Positions 1-3,957 of a DNA stretch of 7,454 nucleotides are shown piece by piece (within the stretch, counting starts at the first letter, position 1; each line of letters opens with the position of its first letter). Source of the DNA: Dethiothermospora halolimnae (lineage in GTDB: Bacteria > Bacillota > Clostridia > Tissierellales > VENL01); assembly GCF_037577855.1 (NCBI RefSeq), contig NZ_JBAKFX010000099.1, forward strand, positions 1 to 7,454, in the 5' to 3' direction. The position numbers and the translations under genes were made by a program. The notes under the pieces were generated by a model, which saw nothing but the letters and a program-made list of their open reading frames with translations, searched no databases and had not been told where the DNA came from.

Positions 1-198
1 TTCTGCCAAGGGCATAGCTGAGTAGCCAAGTCTGGAAGTGATAAGCGCTGAAGGCATCTAAGCGCGAAGCATCCCTTAAGATTAGATTTCCCATCCGAAA
101 GGATTAAGACCCCAGAAAGACTATCTGATTGATAGGTCATAGGTGTAAGGGCAGTAATGTCTTAAGCTTAATGATACTAATAGGTCGAGGGCTTGACC
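1..198 (+). rRNA. 23S ribosomal RNA, 3' end (partial)
   Basis: This is the last ~200 nt of large-subunit rRNA; the gene begins upstream of the window. The conserved helix 97-101 area is recognisable: the segment around 25-60 (GTGATAAGCGCTGAAGGCAT), the CCC-rich stretch near 110, and the terminal strand ending in AATAGGTCGAGGGCTTGACC. The 3' boundary is placed after GACC by analogy with other Firmicute 23S genes and could be off by a few bases. It is followed by 5S rRNA and a long tRNA cluster on the same strand, the usual clostridial arrangement. Confidence 0.95.
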
Positions 199-349
199 AA
201 ATGATTAACAAAGGAGTAGCTTCGAATTCATTCGAAGATTACTTTCGTATATTCACTGTGCAATTTTGAAAGTGCAAAACACTTTTTTAGAGGAAAGTTG
301 AGAATTGAGAGTGGAGAGATTAATGAAGAAAAAAATCCACTAAAAAGTG

Positions 350-378
350 TTGACAAGTTCGACATTATGTGATATTAT
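350..378 (+). promoter_or_regulatory. sigma-A-type promoter inside the 23S-5S spacer
   Basis: A perfect -35 TTGACA (350-355) is followed after exactly 17 nt by TATTAT (373-378), with an extended -10 TG (370-371). The predicted start is near 385, about 85 nt upstream of 5S. This would let 5S rRNA and the tRNA cluster be transcribed independently of the upstream 16S-23S genes. Alternatively it marks the original promoter of a 5S-tRNA operon. The motif is seen directly; activity is inferred. Confidence 0.75.
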
Positions 379-406
379 ATATCTTGTCGCTAAGGCGATA
401 GAGTTT

Positions 407-455
407 AAATCTTCGACTTGAGTTGAGTGAGTGACTAACATCAAATCGAAGATTT
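407..455 (+). repeat. 10-bp inverted repeat upstream of 5S rRNA
   Basis: AAATCTTCGA (407-416) and TCGAAGATTT (446-455) are perfect reverse complements with a 29-nt loop, ending 15 nt before the 5S gene. The hairpin would lie in the leader made from the promoter at 350-378. A role in 5S precursor processing is plausible but inferred. Confidence 0.6.
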
Positions 456-470
456 GGGTTGTCATTTTAA

Positions 471-586
471 TCTGGTAACAATGGCGGAGGGGCCACACCT
501 GTTCCCATACCGAACACAGTAGTAAAGTCCTCCAGCGCCGATGGTACTTGGCGGGCAACTGCCTGGGAGAGTAGGTCGTTGCCAGA
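471..586 (+). rRNA. rrf: 5S ribosomal RNA
   Basis: This is a complete 5S gene of 116 nt. The terminal helix pairs TCTGGTAAC with GTTGCCAGA over nine pairs, including one G-U. Inside are the universally conserved segments CCCATACCGAACACAG and the loop E/helix IV region GCGCCGATGGTACTTGG, with the GGGAGAGTAGGTCG 3' part. It lies 11 nt upstream of tRNA-Asn, so it is probably co-transcribed with the tRNAs. Confidence 0.97.
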
Positions 587-597
587 TTAGAAAGTGT

Positions 598-672
598 TCT
601 TGGGTAGCTCAATGGTGGAGCAACCGGCTGTTAACCGGTAGGCTGTGGGTTCGAGTCCCACCCCGAGAGCCA
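598..672 (+). tRNA. tRNA-Asn (GTT)
   Basis: The cloverleaf has acceptor stem TCTTGGG/CCCGAGA with one T-G pair, anticodon arm ACCGG-CTGTTAA-CCGGT with anticodon GTT, and T-arm GTGGG-TTCGAGT-CCCAC. The discriminator is G and the CCA end is encoded. It is the first tRNA after 5S. Confidence 0.97.
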
Positions 673-686
673 CTAACTAAATATCC

Positions 687-776
687 GCCGGGGTGGCGGA
701 ACTGGCAGACGCACAGGACTTAAAATCCTGCGGTCCTTATACGACCGTACCGGTTCGATTCCGGTCCCCGGCACCA
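687..776 (+). tRNA. tRNA-Leu (TAA)
   Basis: This is a class II tRNA of 90 nt with a long variable arm. The acceptor stem is GCCGGGG/CCCCGGC, the anticodon arm CAGGA-CTTAAAA-TCCTG (anticodon TAA), and the T-arm CCGG-TTCGATT-CCGG. CCA is encoded. An AT-rich repeat begins 7 nt after the CCA. Confidence 0.97.
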
Positions 777-783
777 AGAAATA

Positions 784-900
784 CAATTACAAATTGTAAA
801 TTTTAAATTACAAATGAAAAGCAAAAAAAAGCAATCTGCTTCGTAGATTAGGTAATTTAAAATTTGTAATTTACAATTTAAAATTCTATCCGCAGGATAG
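784..900 (+). repeat. AT-rich palindromic spacer repeat, copy A
   Basis: This repeat fills the Leu-fMet spacer. Left part: AATTACAAATTGTAAATTTT. Middle: an A-rich tract and the hairpin AATCTGC-TTC-GTAGATT (833-849). Right part: AATTTAAAATTTGTAATTTA, able to pair with the left part. It ends in the hairpin CTATCC-GCA-GGATAG (886-900), 5 nt before tRNA-fMet. Four more copies occur at 1330-1442, 1531-1646, 1745-1859 and 2068-2197, all in the same orientation. Confidence 0.85.
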
Positions 901-905
901 CATGT

Positions 906-981
<76 letters not shown>

Positions 982-999
982 TTAAAAATGAGTTTTTAT

Positions 1000-1076
1000 G
1001 GCGGCGTAGCTCAGATGGCTAGAGCATGCGGTTCATACCCGCAGTGTCAGCGGTTCGATTCCGTTCGCCGCTACCA
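1000..1076 (+). tRNA. elongator tRNA-Met (CAT)
   Basis: The acceptor stem is GGCGGCG/CGCCGCT, with the G1-T72 wobble also found in the Bacillus subtilis elongator tRNA-Met. The anticodon arm is TGCGG-TTCATAC-CCGCA. The overall sequence is much closer to elongator Met than to tRNA-Ile2(CAT). CCA is encoded. Confidence 0.93.
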
Positions 1077-1080
1077 GAAA

Positions 1081-1112
1081 TACAGTACAGAGTACAGGGA
1101 GCAATGTACAGG
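1081..1112 (-). repeat. CCCTGYACTCTGTAC-family repeat, copy R1
   Basis: Read on the minus strand, this contains CCCTGTACTCTGTACTGTA, which matches 17 of 19 positions of the copy at 2652-2670. It sits in the 88-nt Met-Glu spacer, right after the CCA of tRNA-Met. The same spacer ends with GCACCAGTT (1151-1159), the complement of the AACTGGTGC that follows the copy at 2640-2674, so homology probably extends past the core. Confidence 0.65.
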
Positions 1113-1164
1113 AAAGAAACGAATGTTTGAAACCGTATTAATTGTACACTGCACCAGTTTTTAT

Positions 1165-1239
1165 GGCCCTATGGTCAAGCGGTTAAGACACCGCCCTTTC
1201 ACGGCGGTAACCCGGGTTCGAGTCCCGGTAGGGTCACCA
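1165..1239 (+). tRNA. tRNA-Glu (TTC)
   Basis: Acceptor stem GGCCCTA/TAGGGTC, anticodon arm CCGCC-CTTTCAC-GGCGG (anticodon TTC), T-arm CCGGG-TTCGAGT-CCCGG, discriminator A and encoded CCA. Only 8 nt separate it from tRNA-Val. Confidence 0.97.
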
Positions 1240-1247
1240 ATAAATAG

Positions 1248-1323
1248 GGGCGCATAGCTCAGCTGGGAGAGCACCTGCCTTACAAGCAGGGGGTCGTAGG
1301 TTCGAGCCCTGCTGCGCCCACCA
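1248..1323 (+). tRNA. tRNA-Val (TAC)
   Basis: Acceptor stem GGGCGCA/TGCGCCC, anticodon arm CCTGC-CTTACAA-GCAGG (anticodon TAC), T-arm GTAGG-TTCGAGC-CCTGC with one T-G pair, and encoded CCA. Confidence 0.97.
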
Positions 1324-1329
1324 TAAAAG

Positions 1330-1442
1330 CAATTACAAATTGTAAATTTTAAATTATAAATGAAAGACAAAAAAACAATCTGCTTCGTAGATTAGACATT
1401 TTAAATTTGTAATTTACGATTTAAAATTCCAACGATAGTTGG
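1330..1442 (+). repeat. AT-rich palindromic spacer repeat, copy B
   Basis: This copy fills the Val-Asp spacer. It has the same left arm as the other copies and the middle hairpin AATCTGC-TTC-GTAGATT. The right-end hairpin has a wholly different sequence, CCAAC-GATA-GTTGG (1429-1442), yet is still a perfect stem. It ends 5 nt before tRNA-Asp. Confidence 0.85.
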
Positions 1443-1447
1443 TTCTT

Positions 1448-1524
1448 GGCCTGGTAGTTCAGTTGGTTAGAATGCCAGCCTGTCACGCTGGAGGTCGAGG
1501 GTTCGAGTCCCTTCCAGGTCGCCA
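1448..1524 (+). tRNA. tRNA-Asp (GTC)
   Basis: Acceptor stem GGCCTGG/CCAGGTC, anticodon arm CCAGC-CTGTCAC-GCTGG (anticodon GTC), T-loop TTCGAGT, discriminator G (the usual Asp identity base) and encoded CCA. Confidence 0.97.
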
Positions 1525-1530
1525 AAAACA

Positions 1531-1646
1531 CAATTACAAATTGTAAATTTTAAATTATAAATGAAAAGCAAAAAAAGCAATCTGCTGCACAGATTGGATA
1601 ATTTAAAATTTGTAATTTATAATTTAAAATTCTGTCTAAAAGACAG
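1531..1646 (+). repeat. AT-rich palindromic spacer repeat, copy C
   Basis: This copy fills the Asp-Tyr spacer. Its middle hairpin is CAATCTG-CTGCA-CAGATTG (1578-1596) and its right-end hairpin CTGTCT-AAA-AGACAG (1632-1646). It ends 4 nt before tRNA-Tyr. Confidence 0.85.
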
Positions 1647-1650
1647 CTAT

Positions 1651-1736
1651 GGAGGGGTTCCCGAGTTGGCCAAAGGGGACGGACTGTAAATCCGTTAGCA
1701 TTGCTTTCACTGGTTCGAATCCAGTCCCCTCCACCA
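1651..1736 (+). tRNA. tRNA-Tyr (GTA)
   Basis: This is a class II tRNA of 86 nt. Acceptor stem GGAGGGG/CCCCTCC, anticodon arm ACGGA-CTGTAAA-TCCGT (anticodon GTA), a long variable arm, T-arm ACTGG-TTCGAAT-CCAGT and encoded CCA. Confidence 0.97.
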
Positions 1737-1744
1737 AAAAAAGA

Positions 1745-1859
1745 CAATTACAAATTGTAAATTTTAAATTATAAATGAAAAACAAAAAAACAATCTGCGA
1801 TGCAGATTGAATAATTTAGAATTTGTAATTTATAATTTAAAATTCTGTCTGTAAGACAG
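1745..1859 (+). repeat. AT-rich palindromic spacer repeat, copy D
   Basis: This copy follows tRNA-Tyr. The middle hairpin is CAATCTGC-GAT-GCAGATTG (1791-1809), the longest of the five. The right-end hairpin is CTGTCT-GTA-AGACAG (1845-1859). It ends 3 nt before the broken tRNA-Gly copy at 1863, as other copies end just before intact tRNAs. Confidence 0.85.
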
Positions 1860-1862
1860 CGC

Positions 1863-1887
1863 GCGGAAGTGGCTCAGCGGTATAAGC
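1863..1887 (+). pseudogene. 5' fragment of a tRNA-Gly gene
   Basis: The first 15 nt (GCGGAAGTGGCTCAG) equal the 5' end of the intact tRNA-Gly(GCC) at 1990. The match continues through the D-arm with one substitution and one extra base (CGGTATAAGCA against TGGTAGAGCA), then stops before the anticodon arm. No anticodon arm, T-arm or CCA partner follows in the next ~100 nt, so it cannot make a tRNA. It looks like a truncated duplicate of the next gene. Confidence 0.8.
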
Positions 1888-1989
1888 AGAGAACCCAAAT
1901 CTTCTTTTCAATTTGGTGTGAATCGCTTAGTTAGGAAAACTTGAGAGCTTACTGGTGAATTAGATAATGATTAAAAGTAAATAGCATAC
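1888..1989 (+). other. ~100-nt unassigned insert between tRNA-Gly fragment and intact tRNA-Gly
   Basis: This stretch separates the broken and intact tRNA-Gly copies. It resembles neither repeat family nor the rest of a tRNA. All frames contain stop codons. A short potential stem CCAAAT/ATTTGG lies near its start. It could be what remains of DNA inserted into, or captured beside, the duplicated tRNA; its origin is not recognisable here. Confidence 0.5.
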
Positions 1990-2064
1990 GCGGAAGTGGC
2001 TCAGTGGTAGAGCATCGCCTTGCCAAGGCGAGGGTCGCGAGTTCGAATCTCGTCTTCCGCTCCA
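1990..2064 (+). tRNA. tRNA-Gly (GCC)
   Basis: Acceptor stem GCGGAAG/CTTCCGC, anticodon arm TCGCC-TTGCCAA-GGCGA (anticodon GCC), T-arm GCGAG-TTCGAAT-CTCGT, discriminator T and encoded CCA. Its 5' third is duplicated ~127 nt upstream. Confidence 0.97.
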
Positions 2065-2067
2065 AAA

Positions 2068-2197
2068 CTTCACTAAAGTGAAGAATTACAGATTGTAAAT
2101 TCTAAATTATAAATGAAAGGTAAAAAAACAATCTGCTACGCAGATTTAATAATTTAAAATTTGTAATTTACAATTTAAAATTCTGTCCAAAGGACAG
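2068..2197 (+). repeat. AT-rich palindromic spacer repeat, copy E
   Basis: This copy fills the Gly-Gly spacer and is the most complete. It alone has a left-end hairpin, CTTCAC-TAAA-GTGAAG (2068-2083). The body diverges slightly (ATTACAGATTGTAAATTCTA). The middle hairpin is AATCTGC-TAC-GCAGATT (2130-2146) and the right-end hairpin CTGTCC-AAA-GGACAG (2183-2197). It ends 5 nt before tRNA-Gly(TCC). Confidence 0.85.
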
Positions 2198-2202
2198 CAC
2201 AT

Positions 2203-2276
2203 GCGGGTGTAGCTCAGTGGTAGAGCCCTGGCCTTCCAAGCCAGTCGCGAGGGTTCGATTCCCTTCACCCGCTCCA
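2203..2276 (+). tRNA. tRNA-Gly (TCC)
   Basis: Acceptor stem GCGGGTG/CACCCGC, anticodon arm CTGGC-CTTCCAA-GCCAG (anticodon TCC), T-arm GAGGG-TTCGATT-CCCTT, discriminator T and encoded CCA. Confidence 0.97.
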
Positions 2277-2292
2277 TATAAAGTTGAGGACT

Positions 2293-2381
2293 GGAGAGGT
2301 ACCGAAGTGGTCATAACGGGGCGGTCTTGAAAACCGTTAGGGTGCAAGCCCACGTGGGTTCGAATCCCACCCTCTCCGCCA
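2293..2381 (+). tRNA. tRNA-Ser (TGA)
   Basis: This is a class II tRNA of 89 nt. Acceptor stem GGAGAGG/CCTCTCC, anticodon arm GCGGT-CTTGAAA-ACCGT (anticodon TGA), a long variable arm, T-arm GTGGG-TTCGAAT-CCCAC, discriminator G and encoded CCA. Confidence 0.97.
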
Positions 2382-2386
2382 GGTAA

Positions 2387-2463
<77 letters not shown>

Positions 2464-2485
2464 TATAGATTTACATAATTTGTTT

Positions 2486-2561
2486 GCCCAGATAGCTCAG
2501 TCGGTAGAGCAGGGGACTGAAAATCCCCGTGTCGGTGGTTCGATTCCGCCTCTGGGCACCA
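2486..2561 (+). tRNA. tRNA-Phe (GAA)
   Basis: Acceptor stem GCCCAGA/TCTGGGC, anticodon arm GGGGA-CTGAAAA-TCCCC (anticodon GAA), a T-loop of TTCGATT and encoded CCA. It is the last tRNA of the cluster; an inverted repeat holding the terminator begins at the next base. Confidence 0.97.
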
Positions 2562-2589
2562 CAGTTATAGTGCAGGGCACGGAGAGTAG
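2562..2589 (-). repeat. CCCTGYACTCTGTAC-family repeat, copy R2 (shortened)
   Basis: On the minus strand this reads like the copy at 2640-2674 but lacks about 6-7 nt in the middle (CCCTGCA runs directly into CTATAACTG). With that copy it forms a large imperfect stem: CAGTTATAGT (2562-2571) pairs perfectly with ACTATAACTG (2665-2674), and GCAGGGCAC pairs with GTACCCTGC apart from one mismatch. Confidence 0.7.
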
Positions 2590-2591
2590 AG

Positions 2592-2625
2592 AAAAAAAGA
2601 TTAGCTTTTAGCTAATCTTTTTTTT
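2592..2625. terminator. bidirectional intrinsic terminator of the tRNA operon
   Basis: The stem AGATTAGCT/AGCTAATCT (2598-2606 with 2610-2618) has a TTT loop and is flanked by seven As on the left and a run of Ts to 2625 on the right. It can therefore terminate both the tRNA cluster (plus) and the convergent transporter gene (minus). It lies inside the larger inverted repeat made by R2 and R3. Confidence 0.92.
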
Positions 2626-2639
2626 ATGGGATTATATCC

Positions 2640-2674
2640 CTGCTCTTTGTACCCTGCACTCTGTACTATAACTG
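2640..2674 (+). repeat. CCCTGYACTCTGTAC-family repeat, copy R3
   Basis: This is the fullest copy. The core CCCTGCACTCTGTAC (2652-2666) is identical to 3907-3921, and over 27 nt (2640-2666 against 3895-3921) 24 positions agree. It ends in ACTATAACTG, which pairs with the start of R2. A shorter hairpin GGTGCCAATGGCATC (2674-2688) follows. Confidence 0.75.
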
Positions 2675-2697
2675 GTGCCAATGGCATCTTTTTAGTT

Positions 2698-2722
2698 GTT
2701 GGGGGATTCGTAATCCCCCAAC
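2698..2722. repeat. 11-bp perfect hairpin in the tRNA-transporter intergenic region
   Basis: GTTGGGGGATT (2698-2708) and AATCCCCCAAC (2712-2722) form an 11-bp GC-rich stem with a CGT loop. No T-run follows on either strand, so it is not a classical terminator. It may stabilise or block readthrough transcripts, or be part of a repeat element. Confidence 0.6.
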
Positions 2723-2764
2723 CTTATCGCAAGCTCCCTGCTCCATGAACCTTTTACCCTGAAC

Positions 2765-2797
2765 AGAACAAAGAAGCATCAATGGCGCCTTTGTTCT
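2765..2797. repeat. 9-bp inverted repeat downstream of the transporter gene
   Basis: AGAACAAAG (2765-2773) and CTTTGTTCT (2789-2797) enclose AAGCATCAATGGCGC. It starts 12 nt after the transporter stop codon, in the position of a terminator, but no T-run follows on the minus strand. The loop sequence (minus strand GGCGCCATTGATGC) resembles the hairpin core GGTGCCAATGGCATC at 2674-2688, suggesting two members of one hairpin family with different arms. Confidence 0.55.
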
Positions 2798-2808
2798 TAC
2801 CATATACA

Positions 2809-3765
2809 TTAATCAGAAATTATTTTTCTAGATATTTTAACCAACAAATTGGAAAAAGGCAATAATATAATTGTATTAGATATATTAAAAATAGTATGGG
2901 CATTTGCTATTTGTCTAGAGGGGAAGTCAGGGCTTAACTGTATGACAAGATAATATAGCTGATCTATTAGAAAATAAAAAATCAGAACACCAAATATGTT
3001 AAACATTATATGTATTATGGCAGTTTGTTTACCTATTCTATTAGTGGCTATACTACCCAATAATATTGTTACACAAGTGCCTATATTTTGACCTAATAGA
3101 ATATATAGGGATGTATGTACATCTATTAAATTACTAGAAGCTAGAATTTGTAACATTGCTATTCCAGTACTACTACTTTGAATTATAGCAGTTATTATAA
3201 AACCTAAAAATATTGCTAAAAAATTATTATTACCAACCATATGTATAAGAAAAGTAAATCTTGTTGTAGCTTGAAATGAAGATACTGCTATTTTAATCAC
3301 ATCTATACCTAAAAAAATTAGGCTTAGGCTTATCAAAACTTTAGATATTATTCTATATCGTGTTTTCCGTAATATACAATAGGATATTAAACCTATTGCT
3401 ATAAATAAATGGGTATTACTAGTAAAGTTAAATGCGATCAGTTGACCTGTTAATGTAGTGCCTATATTAGCTCCCATAATTATAGGAACAGCATTATATA
3501 TATTTAAAATTCCACTATGAACTAAAGTTATAACAATTAAAGTAGTAGCACTACTGCTTTGAAGGAGTCCAGTTAAGACTGTTCCTACAACTATCCCTAG
3601 GAATTTACTTGAAGTGAATTTATTTATTTTATATTTAATCTTAGTATTAACTATACTTTCAAATGATGAAGACATTAATTTTATTCCAGATAGAAAAACT
3701 CCTAATCCAACAAATATGTATATTATATGTAATATATAATGATCTTTAAAAAAGTTAAGAGACAT
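2809..3765 (-). CDS. Na/Pi-cotransporter-type membrane protein (short NptA/YqeW-like form)
   Basis: This 318-residue integral membrane protein belongs to the sodium/phosphate cotransporter II-like family, which moves phosphate with sodium across the cytoplasmic membrane. Two inverted-topology repeats are visible. The first has the QSSS motif at residues 69-72 and GANIGTT at 98-104; the second has QSSS at 196-199 and GQNIGTC at 225-231. NAHTIFN (289-295) is also typical. About eight hydrophobic segments cover residues 13-310. There is no C-terminal PhoU-like cytoplasmic domain, so this is the short form, close in length to Bacillus YqeW. The ATG at 3765 has a strong AAGGAGG site 5 nt upstream. 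Exact substrate and direction (uptake or efflux) cannot be told from sequence. It is transcribed towards the tRNA cluster and probably shares the terminator at 2592-2625. Confidence 0.9.
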   Translation of the reverse strand: MSLNFFKDHYILHIIYIFVGLGVFLSGIKLMSSSFESIVNTKIKYKINKFTSSKFLGIVVGTVLTGLLQSSSATTLIVITLVHSGILNIYNAVPIIMGANIGTTLTGQLIAFNFTSNTHLFIAIGLISYCILRKTRYRIISKVLISLSLIFLGIDVIKIAVSSFQATTRFTFLIHMVGNNNFLAIFLGFIITAIIQSSSTGIAMLQILASSNLIDVHTSLYILLGQNIGTCVTILLGSIATNRIGKQTAIIHIMFNIFGVLIFYFLIDQLYYLVIQLSPDFPSRQIANAHTIFNISNTIILLPFSNLLVKISRKIISD

Positions 3766-3776
3766 ACATACCTCCT

Positions 3777-3814
3777 TAGAAATGTCTATAGATATTAATC
3801 TATATGCATTTCTA
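3777..3814 (-). promoter_or_regulatory. 38-nt hairpin abutting the Shine-Dalgarno of the transporter gene
   Basis: The arms TAGAAATG/CATTTCTA (3777-3784 with 3807-3814) and, inside them, TATAGAT/ATCTATA (3787-3793 with 3798-3804) form a 15-bp stem with a 2x2 internal loop and an ATTA loop. On the minus-strand mRNA the stem ends exactly where AGGAGG begins. It could be a 5' UTR regulator or stabiliser, or a DNA operator. The symmetry is seen; the role is inferred. Confidence 0.6.
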
Positions 3815-3817
3815 CAA

Positions 3818-3833
3818 ACAATATTAATATTGT
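3818..3833. promoter_or_regulatory. 16-bp perfect palindrome upstream of the transporter gene
   Basis: ACAATATTAATATTGT is a perfect palindrome just upstream of the leader hairpin. It overlaps a weak promoter candidate on the minus strand (TTGTTT 3821-3816, N17, TTAATA 3798-3793). An operator is possible. AT-rich DNA makes short palindromes common, so confidence is low. Confidence 0.35.
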
Positions 3834-3846
3834 GAGAAAATAAAAT

Positions 3847-3889
3847 AAAAAAGTATACGAGCTCAATTTATTGAGTCCGTATACTTTTT
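3847..3889. terminator. strong terminator-like hairpin between lipoprotein and transporter genes
   Basis: AAAAAGTATACG pairs with CGTATACTTTTT and, inside, CTCAAT with ATTGAG around a TT loop, with one A-C mismatch and one G-T pair between the two blocks. T-rich tails follow on both strands. With the palindromic terminator at 3921-3954 it forms a double stop after the lipoprotein gene, which argues that the transporter has its own promoter between 3766 and 3847. Confidence 0.8.
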
Positions 3890-3894
3890 CATAT

Positions 3895-3921
3895 CTGCTC
3901 TCTGCGCCCTGCACTCTGTAC
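3895..3921 (+). repeat. CCCTGYACTCTGTAC-family repeat, copy R4
   Basis: The core CCCTGCACTCTGTAC (3907-3921) is an exact 15-nt copy of 2652-2666, and 24 of 27 positions agree overall. It lies between two terminator hairpins (3847-3889 and 3921-3954), much as R2 and R3 flank the tRNA terminator. Confidence 0.75.
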
Positions 3922-3954
3922 AAATAAAAAGGGCTCTAGAGCCCTTTTTATTTG
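3921..3954. terminator. 34-bp perfect palindromic terminator of the lipoprotein gene
   Basis: The perfect palindrome is centred on GGGCTCTAGAGCCC, flanked by AAAAA on the left and TTTTT on the right, then ATTTG. It starts 3 nt after the lipoprotein stop codon on the minus strand and has the layout of an intrinsic terminator in both directions. Confidence 0.93.
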
Positions 3955-3957
3955 TCT

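Larger units (their letters stand above)
199..470 (+). other. 23S-5S spacer with hairpins and an internal promoter
   Basis: This 272-nt spacer is not coding. It holds a 7-bp hairpin (CTTCGAA/TTCGAAG, 220-237), a stretch reading CACTGTGCAATTTTGAAAG (254-272) that I recall as common in clostridial rRNA spacers, and a weak 6-bp stem followed by Ts (AAAGTG/CACTTT, 269-288) that could act as a poor terminator. Next comes a G/A-rich self-similar stretch (298-320) and then a promoter-like sequence. The word TCGAAGATT occurs at 232-240 and 446-454, and its complement AATCTTCGA at 408-416, so the last could pair with either. This may matter for pre-rRNA processing. Confidence 0.7.

Noticed and set aside
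2641..2650. boxA-like antitermination sequence TGCTCTTTGT
   Set aside because: It lies downstream of the tRNA terminator and is part of the R3 repeat, whose other copy varies exactly there (TGCTCTCTGC).
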